From Alcanivorax hongdengensis A-11-3 (GTDB lineage Bacteria; Pseudomonadota; Gammaproteobacteria; Pseudomonadales; Alcanivoracaceae), in contig NZ_AMRJ01000018.1 in assembly GCF_000300995.1 (NCBI RefSeq), forward strand, positions 1 through 64,000: a DNA stretch of 64,000 nucleotides. The letters are read 5' to 3'. The position numbers and the translations under genes are program-made. Position 1 is the stretch's first letter; each line of letters opens with the position of its first letter. Below are positions 43,597 to 52,643 of this stretch, piece by piece. The notes beneath the pieces were generated by a model that saw nothing but the letters and a program-made list of their open reading frames with translations, was not told the origin of the DNA and did no database searches.

Positions 43597-43912
43597 GACT
43601 GTTCTCCTTGATTCCCAGGTCGGCGGCGGTGCCGACGGCGAGCTCCAGCACCGAACGGGCACGCCAGACGGTGGCGGTACGCCAAGGCTTAAGCCCGGCA
43701 TGCACGCGCAACACCCGACCGTGCGCGTCGAGAAAAACGGCATCGATGGCGAAGCGCATGAAAAACATATGGATGGAACGGCAGTGCGGAATCCACAGAG
43801 CCTGATCCGGCGCCAGCCGGGCGCGACCGATAAGACCCACCAGGCGACGCCGGTAATGACGGGCAGCTTCCGCGCATATCAGCGTGGGGCGATCGTCCAC
43901 GCGCACTCTCAT
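43538..43912 (-). CDS. DUF192 family protein in Tad locus
   Basis: 124 residues from the ATG at 43912. DUF192 blocks: RRLVGLIGRARLAPDQALWIPHCRSIHMFFMRFAIDAVFLD (parts GLIGRARL, IPHCRSIHMFFMRF and DAVFLD) and VLRVHAGLKPW, RARSVLELAVGTAADLGI. There is no signal peptide, although homologues are often exported. Its C-terminal 59 bases overlap the TadD gene, and its start overlaps the TadC stop by four bases. Small DUF192 proteins recur in Tad loci; their role is unknown. Confidence 0.85.
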   Translation of the reverse strand: MRVRVDDRPTLICAEAARHYRRRLVGLIGRARLAPDQALWIPHCRSIHMFFMRFAIDAVFLDAHGRVLRVHAGLKPWRTATVWRARSVLELAVGTAADLGIKENSHVQIVADSNADRAAQRLRL

Positions 43913-44796
43913 CGGAACACCTCCCACAGCTTCATGGCGATGGGAAAACCGATCATCAGAAAGGTGGTGGGAAAGATGAACGCCACCAGCGGCAGGATCA
44001 GTTTTACTGGCGCCTGCATGGCCAGTTTTTCGGCGAGCTGGAAACGTTCCGTACGGCGCTGGTCCGCCTGACCCTTGAGTACGTCGCCGACACTGGCACC
44101 GGTGCGCTCCGCCTGAACCACGGCATTGACGAAGGTCTGCACCGCATCCACCTCGACCCGTTCAGCCATTAGCCGCAGGGCGTCGAAGCGGCCCATGCCG
44201 GCGCGAATATCACGCATGACCTTGTTCAGCTCTGCCTTCATGGGGCCGGTCGGGCCCTTCTCCACGGAGTGGCGGATTGCACCGGTGAAATTGGCGCCGG
44301 CCTGAATGCTCATGGCCAGGTAATCCAGAAACACCGGCAGTTGGCGTAGGATTTCCACGCGCCGCTTCTTGCGTCGTTCCCTAACGTTCAGATAGGGAAG
44401 CGCGAAGCCCAGCAAACCCGCCAGACAAACCCAGAGCGGATCGCTGATGTCGAGCATCAGCAGGCACAACCAGGTATCGAACATGAAAACCAGACTAGCG
44501 ACGATCTGCACCCCGAGGAACTGCTGAGCGTTCAGCATGAAGCCCTGGCCGGACTGCGCCAGCAAACGGTTGCAGCGCGCGATCTGTTCCACTCGCATCA
44601 GGCTACCCAGATAATGGGCGAAGAATTCCACCAGCGGCCACACCAAACGCAACGACAAAGGCAACGGGTCCATGAATTCGCGGCCATCGCGTTCCACCTC
44701 GCTGTGTGCCCGCCTGATCGCCAGAAAGCAGAGGAGGAAGGCCACCGGCAGGAGGCCCACGGCGACCATGGCGTAAAGCGCTCCAGACTCAAACAT
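43909..44796 (-). CDS. tadC: TadC, Flp pilus inner-membrane platform protein
   Basis: 295 residues of the type II secretion F superfamily. Hydrophobic helices near residues 8-28 and 105-145, the F-domain PVFLDYLAMSIQAGANFTGAIRHSVEKG (as PVFLDYLAMSIQAGANF), and final helices LILPLVAFIFPTTFLMIGFP. It forms the platform with TadB around which pilin is assembled. It overlaps the TadB gene by eight bases. Confidence 0.9.
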   Translation of the reverse strand: MFESGALYAMVAVGLLPVAFLLCFLAIRRAHSEVERDGREFMDPLPLSLRLVWPLVEFFAHYLGSLMRVEQIARCNRLLAQSGQGFMLNAQQFLGVQIVASLVFMFDTWLCLLMLDISDPLWVCLAGLLGFALPYLNVRERRKKRRVEILRQLPVFLDYLAMSIQAGANFTGAIRHSVEKGPTGPMKAELNKVMRDIRAGMGRFDALRLMAERVEVDAVQTFVNAVVQAERTGASVGDVLKGQADQRRTERFQLAEKLAMQAPVKLILPLVAFIFPTTFLMIGFPIAMKLWEVFR

Positions 44797-45643
44797 CGAT
44801 GGACACTATCTTCTTGATGAACCAGAACCCGAGCAGCTCAAGCACCACGACCACCGCGCATACTGCCCAGCCGGCCATGGTGGTAAACAGCTTGTCCATG
44901 GCCTCCGGTTCGATTTGCGCGATGGCGAACCCCACCGCCAGCGGCAGCAGCGCCATCACATAGCCCTGTGCCTTGCCCATGGCGGTGAGAGCCTTGATCT
45001 TGCCTTCGATTTCCAGCTTCCGGCGCAGCGTCTCGGCCAGACGGGCCAGTACGTCCGCCAGACTGCCACCCACCTCCCTGGCGATTTTCATGCCGGCGGT
45101 GAGCATGCGCAGGTCCTCACCGGGCATGCGTTCGAGCATGTTGTCCAGGGCTTCATTGAAATCGACCCCCATTTTCAGCTCCCTCAACAGCAGGCCGAAT
45201 TCCTGGCGAATCGGCCCGGAGGACTCCTTGACCATCAACTCCAAAGCGGATTGCAAGTTAGAGCCGGCGCGCAGCATCGAGGCCACCGCAGCCATGCTGT
45301 CGGGCAAGGTATAGCTGAAGCTGCGTTCGCGACGGGCGCGCAGCACGGAATACACCATGCGCGGGCAGGCGGCGAGAACCGCCGCCACCAGCACACTGAC
45401 CAGTAGGTTGCCGGACACCGCCCAGATCAGGAACGCAGACACCACCAAAATGCCCAGGTTGAATAGGAACAGCTTATGAGGATCAATGAAGATAAAAAGG
45501 TCCTTGAGATTGGCCTCGGCATTTTCCCGGAAACGCTCCTGATAACGCACCGCCGCCTGCGTGAACAGGCGGTAGCCCATCAGCGCGAACAGGAAAACGC
45601 TGGCGGCCAGCAGTAGTGCAAACAGAAGGATGCTAAAAGCCAT
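44789..45643 (-). CDS. tadB: TadB, Flp pilus inner-membrane platform protein
   Basis: 284 residues. N-terminal helix AFSILLFALLLAASVFLFALM, two helices at about 65-100, F-domain YTLPDSMAAVASMLRAGSNLQSALELM and MKIAREVGGSLADVLARLAETLR, then C-terminal helices GYVMALLPLAVGFAIA and WAVCAVVVVLELLGFW. It works with TadC and the TadA ATPase. It overlaps the ATPase gene by 11 bases. Confidence 0.92.
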   Translation of the reverse strand: MAFSILLFALLLAASVFLFALMGYRLFTQAAVRYQERFRENAEANLKDLFIFIDPHKLFLFNLGILVVSAFLIWAVSGNLLVSVLVAAVLAACPRMVYSVLRARRERSFSYTLPDSMAAVASMLRAGSNLQSALELMVKESSGPIRQEFGLLLRELKMGVDFNEALDNMLERMPGEDLRMLTAGMKIAREVGGSLADVLARLAETLRRKLEIEGKIKALTAMGKAQGYVMALLPLAVGFAIAQIEPEAMDKLFTTMAGWAVCAVVVVLELLGFWFIKKIVSIDV

Positions 45644-47336
45644 GCGCCTCTGCCTGGTTATGGAACAGGTTCATATCCACGTCGATGTGGCGCTCGCGCA
45701 GCTCCTCGACGAAATCCGGGATCGCGCCGGTGGCGGTGAAGTCACCGCGCACCCGGCCTTCCTGGTCGTAGCCCTTCTGCTGGAAGCGGTAGATCTCGGA
45801 AAGCTGGATTACACCGCCCTCCAGCCCGGTAACCTCGGCGATGCTGGTGACCTTGCGACTGCCACAGGCGAAACGGGTCTGCTGGACAATAATGTCCACC
45901 GCCGAGGCGATCTGTTCACGGATGGCGTGTACCGGCAAGTCCATGCCGGACATCAGCACCAGCACTTCCAGGCGCGAAATGCAGTCGCGCGGCGAATTGG
46001 AGTGAATGGTGGTCAGCGAGCCATCGTGGCCGGTGTTCATGGCCTGAAGCATGTCCAGTGCCTCGCCGCCACGGCACTCGCCCACCACGATGCGGTCCGG
46101 GCGCATCCGCAAGCAGTTCCTCACCAGATCACGAATATTGATGGCGCCCCGCCCTTCCTGATTGGCGGGGCGCGCCTCCAGGGAGACCAGGTTAGGTTGA
46201 TAGAGCTTCAGTTCCGCAGCGTCTTCCACGGTGATGATGCGCTCGCTGTCGGGAATGAAGTTGGACAACACGTTGAGCAAGGTAGTCTTGCCCGAGCCGG
46301 TCCCTCCGGAGATCACCACGTTCTTGCGATTTCGTACCGCCAGCTCCAGGAAATCGACCATCTCGGCGCTCAGGGAACCGAACTGACGCATATGTTGCGC
46401 CGTGAGACGTTCCTTCATGAACTTCCGGATGGTGATATTCGGGCCCTTGAGCGCCAGCGGTGGAATCACCGCGTTGACCCGGGACCCGTCCTTCAATCGC
46501 GCATCCACCATCGGCGAGCTTTCGTCGATGCGCCGGCCCAGCGGCGAAACGATCCGCTCGATAGCGGAGATGACGGAGGTGTCATCGGTGAAGGTCACGC
46601 GGGACTGATTAAGCCGACCGTTGCGTTCGTAATAGATTTCATCTCGGGCGTTGACCATAATTTCGGAGATACTTTCATCGGCAAGCAGTGGTTCCAGCGG
46701 CCCTAACCCCACGGCCTCGGCGAGCACTTGTCTGGCCAGTTCTTCCTGATCGATTTCCGCGTCGATATCGTTCTGGTCACGGATGATCTTGTCGATGGCA
46801 CCGGCGGTGAAGTTGCGCAATTCCTGGTCACTCATATCCGCCACGTTGACGCGGCGCAGATCCATGTAGTCCACCAGGGATCGGCGGATGCGTTCACGCC
46901 AATATGTCACTCGGGCCTCGTACTCCCGGGAACGCGGTGTCTCATCCGGCTCGTAACGCTGCGAGATATTGTCAGCGCACACCGATTCCAGCGCCGCCGG
47001 GGTATCTCCGACCGCCGGCTTGCGCAGCTCGGAAGGCGTATTGAGCAGTCGGCAGTGAAGCCGGTAATCGCTGATCTCGACCACATCCTCTTCGGCCAGA
47101 GGACCGTACTCTTGCACCTTACGGCCGTTAACACCGGTGCCGGTGCGATGGCCCTGATCGACGACGTAAAGGCCGTTCTCGCGACACTGCAGTCGTGCGT
47201 GCACATCAGCCACCTTCCAGCCGGCCATAGCCACCAGGCTTTCCTTGGTCTTGCCGAGCAAGCACTCCGCTTGTTCGCAGGTGTAACTGCCCACTAAAGT
47301 GCCCTTCTTGGTTTTGACCAGAACGCTGAACATCAT
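45633..47336 (-). CDS. FHA domain fused to TadA/CpaF pilus ATPase
   Basis: 567 residues. Residues about 1-95 look like a forkhead-associated domain (LLGKTKES, VHARLQCRENGLYVVDQGHRTGTGVNGR, EDVVEISDYRLH). After a linker comes the CpaF ATPase: VNARDEIYYERNGRLNQS, Walker A SGGTGSGKTTLLN (near residue 345), ITVEDAAELKL, and Walker B/His-box region RIVVGECRGGEALDMLQAMNTGHDGSLTTIHSN. It powers Flp pilus assembly at the inner-membrane face. CpaF proteins usually lack an FHA domain, which binds phosphothreonine, so assembly may be controlled by a Ser/Thr kinase. None is visible in the window. Confidence 0.92.
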   Translation of the reverse strand: MMFSVLVKTKKGTLVGSYTCEQAECLLGKTKESLVAMAGWKVADVHARLQCRENGLYVVDQGHRTGTGVNGRKVQEYGPLAEEDVVEISDYRLHCRLLNTPSELRKPAVGDTPAALESVCADNISQRYEPDETPRSREYEARVTYWRERIRRSLVDYMDLRRVNVADMSDQELRNFTAGAIDKIIRDQNDIDAEIDQEELARQVLAEAVGLGPLEPLLADESISEIMVNARDEIYYERNGRLNQSRVTFTDDTSVISAIERIVSPLGRRIDESSPMVDARLKDGSRVNAVIPPLALKGPNITIRKFMKERLTAQHMRQFGSLSAEMVDFLELAVRNRKNVVISGGTGSGKTTLLNVLSNFIPDSERIITVEDAAELKLYQPNLVSLEARPANQEGRGAINIRDLVRNCLRMRPDRIVVGECRGGEALDMLQAMNTGHDGSLTTIHSNSPRDCISRLEVLVLMSGMDLPVHAIREQIASAVDIIVQQTRFACGSRKVTSIAEVTGLEGGVIQLSEIYRFQQKGYDQEGRVRGDFTATGAIPDFVEELRERHIDVDMNLFHNQAEAHGF

Positions 47337-48647
47337 TTACTCCATCAACAGAGAGTCGATTTCCATATCCTTGCGAATCGACTCCACTTCACCGCGCACC
47401 CGCTTTACCAGTTCCTGGTTGCTTTCTTCCTGGGCATCAACGATGCGGGGGGTCACCATTATCAACACCTCGCTTTCATCGATCCGGTCCTCGGTGGAAC
47501 TGAACAGCTTGCCAAGGATGGGGATGTCACCGAGGAAGGGCACCTTCTGGGTTTGCTTGGCCAGGTTGCCGGACACCAGACCGGAAATAACGATGGTGTC
47601 CTGATCCTTCACATTGATGGTCGTCAGGGCACGGCGCACCAGTACGCCCGGTACACCATTCACCTGGGTAGACAGATCAATGTTACTGACCTCCGCTTCC
47701 ACCGAGGCTTTGATATCATCGCCAGATACCACCGGCAGGATATTCAGGATGATGCCGTACTCACGGAAGGTCACATCGATAAAACCGTCCTGGTTGATCA
47801 CCGGGATGGGATAATCACCGCCGGAGCGAAATTCAGCCTCCTCGCCGCTGCGCGCTACCAACTGCGGTGCCGATAGAATGCGTGCATCACCTACCTCCGC
47901 CAACGCTTCGATGGTAGAGCCGATACCGGTGGTGATGCCGAAGTACTGCAGGGTGTCGTAACTGTCGAAGTTGTAGTTGGCGTTCTCCAGCGCTTCGGAA
48001 ATCTGACTGGGCAACTCGTTCTCGGCATTGCTGTAGACACCGAAGATCGGGTTGGTCGTGGCGGCGGAGTGCACGCCATAGGCCGGACCACCGATTTGAT
48101 CATCCCAGCGGATACCCAGGCGCTGCAGATCCTGGCGACCAATCTCCACGATTTTCACATCCATGCGCACCATCTCGGAAACTTCGAAGCCGTCGCCGCG
48201 CACGATGTTGATAGAGTTTGGCATCTCGTCAGTGATTTCCTTGATGATATCGATGAACTGCGGCTCCACTCGCCCCTTGAACACCACGTACCTTCCCACC
48301 TGTTCCACCTCCAGGCCCTGGAACAGGTGGGCGAGTTTCCTGGAGACACTGAGCTGACGATCCACCGGCAAGCTGGAGACCGTGACCTCCAGGATGTCCT
48401 TGCGGCCGCCACGCTTCCAGACCGATACGTTGGACACGCCTTCGGCAACGCCGATCAGGAGCAGGGAGCCATCGTCAAGCACTTTGTAATTGAGCACGCC
48501 GGGGTTACCCACCGCCACGCGGGTAATGGTCCCCATGGAAAAGGTGCGAGCTTCGCCGGCGTACAGGTCCATATAACTAGGGCCGGCAACTGCCGGCGAC
48601 GCCCACAGGCTGGCAATCAGCAGTGCCAGTACGATGCTAGTTCTCAT
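47337..48647 (-). CDS. RcpA/CpaC-type outer-membrane secretin of the Tad system
   Basis: 436 residues from the ATG at 48647; an in-frame GTG at 48656 is also possible and has GGAGA upstream. Signal peptide MRTSIVLALLIASLWASPAVA. The N-terminal pilus-secretin domain (YAGEARTFSMGTITRVAVGNPGV), a BON-like middle (VSRKLAHLFQGLEVEQVGRYVVFKG) and the secretin core (EVGDARILSAPQLVARSGEEAEFRSGGDYPIP; ends EVGDARILSAPQ and FRSGGDYPIP) are in order. It forms the pore through which the pilus leaves. It overlaps the CpaB gene. Confidence 0.92.
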   Translation of the reverse strand: MRTSIVLALLIASLWASPAVAGPSYMDLYAGEARTFSMGTITRVAVGNPGVLNYKVLDDGSLLLIGVAEGVSNVSVWKRGGRKDILEVTVSSLPVDRQLSVSRKLAHLFQGLEVEQVGRYVVFKGRVEPQFIDIIKEITDEMPNSINIVRGDGFEVSEMVRMDVKIVEIGRQDLQRLGIRWDDQIGGPAYGVHSAATTNPIFGVYSNAENELPSQISEALENANYNFDSYDTLQYFGITTGIGSTIEALAEVGDARILSAPQLVARSGEEAEFRSGGDYPIPVINQDGFIDVTFREYGIILNILPVVSGDDIKASVEAEVSNIDLSTQVNGVPGVLVRRALTTINVKDQDTIVISGLVSGNLAKQTQKVPFLGDIPILGKLFSSTEDRIDESEVLIMVTPRIVDAQEESNQELVKRVRGEVESIRKDMEIDSLLME

Positions 48648-49530
48648 TGCTATCACTCACCGTCTCCGTATCCCATGCGCCTTCCGCCAGCTGATAGACC
48701 CGACCCTGGCCGGCGGACTGTCTGTTCCAGTATCGGCGCTCCTGGTCGCCGGCACGGTAGGTGTTGGCATTCAGCTGCCCGTTGTTGGCCTTACCACCAG
48801 CCAGCACCTCAATGCCGTAACGACCTTGATCCTGACCATAGTTGGCTGCCTTCTCGTCCTCCGGATGCCGCAACAGAAAACTCAGTTCACCGGCGGCGCG
48901 AGCGCGCAGCATTTTCGCCACGTCCTCAACCGGCACCCCCACGGTGATCGACGAATAAGGCTGGCCGTCATCGCCGACTCCCATGTCCGCCATGGTGCGC
49001 GGCCCGGTGGCCAGCACCGTGACGTTGTCGAGCAGCTCCTCCATGTAGAAAACATCGCCTTCTTCCACCACGCTGAGCAGGTCGATGTGGTCACCGGCCT
49101 GCAGCAGGTTTTCCGATGAAGCCACCGGGCTGGCGTCGACGGTAATAGCGCGCTCGCCGGGGCGCAGCAGTTCCGAGAAGGAGCCCACGCCCTGCATGCC
49201 GGCAATGAACGCGGAGATCAGCGCAGTGCCTTCCTTCATCGGAATTTTCAGACGCAGCCCGGAAACGCTGTCGTACTGACTGACGCTGATAGCGCCAGAC
49301 GGCACGAACTCGCGTGGAATCTCACGGATCGCCATGGTGTTACCGTCCACAGGATCGCCGGGGTACAAATCCCTGGACGCCACCACGATCTCTACCGGCG
49401 CCTTTTGGCGGGCCAATTCACTACGGATCGAGGCTTCACGGTTCTCCAGATAGGTGAGACCCAACCAGCCGGCGAGAACCGCCAGACCGATGGCCACCAC
49501 CAGCATGATGATTGCGGTGTATTTCTTCAT
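48637..49530 (-). CDS. RcpC/CpaB, Flp pilus assembly protein
   Basis: 297 residues. N-terminal membrane anchor KYTAIIMLVVAIGLAVLAGWLGL (as YTAIIMLVVAIGLAVLAG), then a SAF domain (VEIVVASRDLYPGDPVDGNTMAIREIP) and a second beta domain (AGDHIDLLSVV, SSITVGVPVEDVAKML). It is periplasmic and thought to contact the secretin and peptidoglycan. The stop overlaps the secretin start region, and 15 bases separate it from the small pilin-like gene upstream. Confidence 0.9.
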   Translation of the reverse strand: MKKYTAIIMLVVAIGLAVLAGWLGLTYLENREASIRSELARQKAPVEIVVASRDLYPGDPVDGNTMAIREIPREFVPSGAISVSQYDSVSGLRLKIPMKEGTALISAFIAGMQGVGSFSELLRPGERAITVDASPVASSENLLQAGDHIDLLSVVEEGDVFYMEELLDNVTVLATGPRTMADMGVGDDGQPYSSITVGVPVEDVAKMLRARAAGELSFLLRHPEDEKAANYGQDQGRYGIEVLAGGKANNGQLNANTYRAGDQERRYWNRQSAGQGRVYQLAEGAWDTETVSDSNEN

Positions 49531-49545
49531 TCGTTCACAAACCTG

Positions 49546-49719
49546 TTAGCCAGGGACCGACATGGCCCAGATGTACGACTCTTGATTGGCCTGGAAAGCC
49601 TGCATCAGCAGTCCGATGGCACTGTCGCCACCGAACACCGGCGCGAACAACGCGCCCACCACGAATACCGCACCCACCACGTACTCCACATAGGCCTGGC
49701 CATGCTGACGTTTTTTCAT
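49546..49719 (-). CDS. 57-residue Flp-like pilin/pseudopilin
   Basis: ATG at 49719, stop TAA at 49546-49548. The start MKKRQHGQAYVEYVVGAVF carries the type IVb prepilin motif G-x4-E-Y (G7, E12, Y13) directly before a hydrophobic helix (VVGAVFVVGALFAPVFGG). Processing after Gly7 would leave a 50-residue mature protein, about the size of Flp. It overlaps the upstream gene's stop in an ATGA, so expression is certain if the operon is read. It could be a minor pilin at the tip or a second major pilin. It differs strongly from the 86-residue pilin at 52644. Confidence 0.8.
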   Translation of the reverse strand: MKKRQHGQAYVEYVVGAVFVVGALFAPVFGGDSAIGLLMQAFQANQESYIWAMSVPG

Positions 49720-50381
49720 CGATGTACCTCCACGGTCATGATGTTGACGTCCCGTCCCTGGCGCTTGATCACGATATCCATTTCACGGTCTTCCTTGACG
49801 AGGCTGATGCGCGCGCCACGGCGCGACTGATCCAGGTTCTTGTGCACCGCCGTCCAGTGATGGCTACGGTAGTGATTCAGATAGTAGTTGTAGTTGCTGC
49901 CCACCGAGTGCTGGTTCCGCAGGATCACGGTGCGTGATGGCCGCCCGGCATCCTCGGCGGTAATGTCGTTGATCACTTCACTGCGGGGCAGCGCCGGCAC
50001 CCCTTCCCCAGGCGGGGCCGAAGTGCGCAGATCGGCGATCCTGCTCACCCCGACCTGCGCATAGGTGGTACCACCCAGATCGGTAATCTGCACCGTGGTG
50101 TAATAGTCACCCTGCAGGCTGCTCAGCACCCACCATTTTCCCTGGCTTGCTTGCTTGTGATCACGCCCTCTAGCATCCCAGGCGTCGGCGTAAAAATGCT
50201 TCAGCGTTTCCAGGTCGTGCGGATAGTTAAAAGTGAAGATGCGCATCGCCACGCCATTGAACACCATCTGGTCAGCCACCCATTCCCGCTTCACGCCGTC
50301 CGGGACCGGCACATCGGGCCAGTCGGAGGCGGCGGCCGGGCCGGTGAGCAACAGCGTCATCACGAACAGAAAACCTTTCAT
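49716..50381 (-). CDS. Exported protein of unknown function in Tad locus
   Basis: 221 residues with signal peptide MKGFLFVMTLLLTGPAAA. Mature protein is mixed alpha/beta, with FTFNYPHDLETLKHFYADAW and a Tyr/His-rich stretch VGSNYNYYLNHYRSHHW. No cysteine or lipobox. Its position between the pseudopilin and small pilin genes and ATGA coupling to the latter place it in the pilus system, probably in the periplasm. Family not recognised. Confidence 0.72.
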   Translation of the reverse strand: MKGFLFVMTLLLTGPAAASDWPDVPVPDGVKREWVADQMVFNGVAMRIFTFNYPHDLETLKHFYADAWDARGRDHKQASQGKWWVLSSLQGDYYTTVQITDLGGTTYAQVGVSRIADLRTSAPPGEGVPALPRSEVINDITAEDAGRPSRTVILRNQHSVGSNYNYYLNHYRSHHWTAVHKNLDQSRRGARISLVKEDREMDIVIKRQGRDVNIMTVEVHR

Positions 50382-50389
50382 GGTGGCTC

Positions 50390-51193
50390 CTAACAGGCAT
50401 CCGGGGCGTCAGTGTTGCCGCGTTCGTAGGGCGCGAGGCGCTGACAGGGGGCAACGCTCACGTCCACCTTGCCCAGTTCAAAGTTTCTGGGATCGAGATC
50501 GTCAAAAACAAAACCGACGATACTCTGCATGGTGCGGATCACGTCGTTGTCGAGCAGGGAGGTGGGCACCGTACGGCGAATGTTTTCCGTAGCTATGTCC
50601 GGCGCCGCCGCGCTCCAGGCGTCATCGAGCAGCACATAACGGGTCTTCAGGGTGAAGGATTCCACCGGCAGGTATTCAGCGCTCGGCTTGGTCAACGCCA
50701 CCTCCACCGAGGCTTTCTGGTAGCCGTCGTCGCGCAACTTAAGCACATCCGCCGCACGATTGTTGAGTCTCGCCAGCACACCGCCATAGGCAAGGTGGCT
50801 GGTATTTACCTGCACTCCGGAATTGCTTTCAGCAAGATCGGCAAGCATGACTTCCCGCCCGCGCCGCTCGGCATAGGTGGTGTAGGCCATGGCATCGAGA
50901 CCCTGGTTTTCCTGGCGGGTTTTGTCATGCCGGGAATCGACCAACCCTTCGGCACGGCCGAACACCCGGTTGCGCACCTCCCAGCCCAGCTCCAGGTCCC
51001 CCTTTGCGTGCCCCTCACCACCGTCCCAGACGGTTTTTTCCCAAGCGGAATAGCGCGAGGCCTCATCGGCACGGAACTTCATGTCACCGGTTTTTGCGAG
51101 AAAACTCAGACCGATAAAGGCCGGTATCAGGATGAACATGGAAGCGACCAGGAACCCGACCATGGACTGGCCCGTTTGACGCGCCGCCCTCAT
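50390..51193 (-). CDS. TadE/TadG-like pseudopilin
   Basis: 267 residues. The N-terminus RAARQTGQSMVGFLVASMFILIPAF combines a basic patch, Gly and a single helix, as in TadE-like proteins; the Glu+5 of true prepilins is replaced (G-QSMVG). The extracytoplasmic region is soluble and ends with two cysteines (APCQRLAPYERG and DAC), a possible disulphide. It overlaps the TadG-like gene by four bases. Confidence 0.72.
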   Translation of the reverse strand: MRAARQTGQSMVGFLVASMFILIPAFIGLSFLAKTGDMKFRADEASRYSAWEKTVWDGGEGHAKGDLELGWEVRNRVFGRAEGLVDSRHDKTRQENQGLDAMAYTTYAERRGREVMLADLAESNSGVQVNTSHLAYGGVLARLNNRAADVLKLRDDGYQKASVEVALTKPSAEYLPVESFTLKTRYVLLDDAWSAAAPDIATENIRRTVPTSLLDNDVIRTMQSIVGFVFDDLDPRNFELGKVDVSVAPCQRLAPYERGNTDAPDAC

Positions 51194-52584
51194 AGCCCCA
51201 GCTCTCCCAGTGCCAACATTCTTTCCGCGGTCGACAGTGCCGCCAGCGACGGCTGCCAGTACGGGTTGTACAGGCTTCCGTATTCACGGCGGCCATCACT
51301 GCGCGGAAACAGATCGTTGGGGTAATGGAATTCCACGCGGGCCTTGGAGATCGAGGCCATGCGGCCATTTAGGAAGTCCTCCTCGCCGCCGAACTTCATG
51401 CGATCCTGGGCGCCACTCACATCGGAAGCGGTCTTCACGCCTTCATCGCCGCCAGGTTTGGTGAGGGTGATGATGATGCCGGGGCCCTCGTTGAGCACGC
51501 CGTCCTTCTTCAGCGCGCTGAAGCGGCGCATACCGTTGTAATCATGCTGCACCCGTGAGCGGCGATACTCCCAGGCGGCGATACGCGAGGCCCGGCTGTT
51601 GTCATTCCAATAGCCTTTGCCGCCATGAATATCACGGAATTTATAGAGTTGGCCGGTGTTGGACGGCGCACTCTGCGATCCCGCCCAGCCCACAGGAATC
51701 TCCTCGTGCTCCTTGCCCCATAGCGTCAACGCCCAGGTGTGCACAGACAGCGTGTCCACGGCAGACCAGGTGTAATAGGGGCCACGCTTATCCCGGCTAC
51801 GCGCCAGTTCGGTGCCACCGCGTTTGCGAATCTCCACACCGAACAGTCCGAAGAAGTTCACCACATCTAGGTTACTGTTGCGGCGGGTGGTGAAGTTGTC
51901 GCGGCTGTCGAGCAGGATATTGCGGAATTCGTCGCTGCGTGCCCGGGAGTCCGGGTCCGCGCGCCGGCGACCGTTCCGATAGGCCCGGTCCGGGTTATAG
52001 CGCCCTACCAGGTTGGCGTGGGCGTGAGCGAACGAGGCCAGCGACGAGATGGTGTAGGCGGTGTCCACTTGGGGATCGTTATCTCTAACCACCTCTTCGA
52101 ACACCTGCTTGGCCATGGCCAATGTCTGCACATGGTAGAAATCCTGTAGTCCTGAGATCAGCCCGATGAAGGAATCCAGCCCGGCCACAGAGAAACGCAT
52201 GGCCCGCTCGATGGCACTGGCGCTACGATCAAGGATCCTTTCCACGGCGGTCATGGCTTGCCCCAGGTAGGGAATCCATTTGGTCACCAGCGAGATATTA
52301 CGCGTGGTGTTATGCAGCCAGCGCGTCCAGCTAACCAGAGTCACGCTTTGTGCCACCGCCACGTGATTGGCGATCATGGCGCGGTTGCCATAGGCTTGGA
52401 TATTGAGATTACGAGCTTCTACCGCCGCCACACTGTAGGCTGCCGCGTCTGCAGTGGATTGAAGACGGGTTTTTTCGTTACTTACATTATAGGCGTCGTA
52501 GACGAAGTAGACTGCGGCAGTCACCGCGAACAACATCACGAGCACATAGACAGTCATCTGTCCACGCTGATGAAGGCGCTTCAT
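51190..52584 (-). CDS. TadG-like membrane-anchored protein
   Basis: 464 residues. N-terminal RLHQRGQMTVYVLVMLFAVTAAVYFVYDAYNVS then EKTRLQSTADAAAYSVAAVEARNLNIQAYGNRAM (as KTRLQSTADAAAYS and RNLNIQAYGNRAM) is the TadG-like anchor and helix. The remainder is a long periplasmic, Arg/Asn-rich domain that I cannot name; the von Willebrand A domain of classical TadG is not obvious. It follows the pilin gene by 59 bases. Confidence 0.78.
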   Translation of the reverse strand: MKRLHQRGQMTVYVLVMLFAVTAAVYFVYDAYNVSNEKTRLQSTADAAAYSVAAVEARNLNIQAYGNRAMIANHVAVAQSVTLVSWTRWLHNTTRNISLVTKWIPYLGQAMTAVERILDRSASAIERAMRFSVAGLDSFIGLISGLQDFYHVQTLAMAKQVFEEVVRDNDPQVDTAYTISSLASFAHAHANLVGRYNPDRAYRNGRRRADPDSRARSDEFRNILLDSRDNFTTRRNSNLDVVNFFGLFGVEIRKRGGTELARSRDKRGPYYTWSAVDTLSVHTWALTLWGKEHEEIPVGWAGSQSAPSNTGQLYKFRDIHGGKGYWNDNSRASRIAAWEYRRSRVQHDYNGMRRFSALKKDGVLNEGPGIIITLTKPGGDEGVKTASDVSGAQDRMKFGGEEDFLNGRMASISKARVEFHYPNDLFPRSDGRREYGSLYNPYWQPSLAALSTAERMLALGELGL

Positions 52585-52643
52585 GATTCCCCCAGCGACA
52601 ATGAAAAGAGCGCACCCGAGACCGGGTACGCTAGCGGTTCCCC

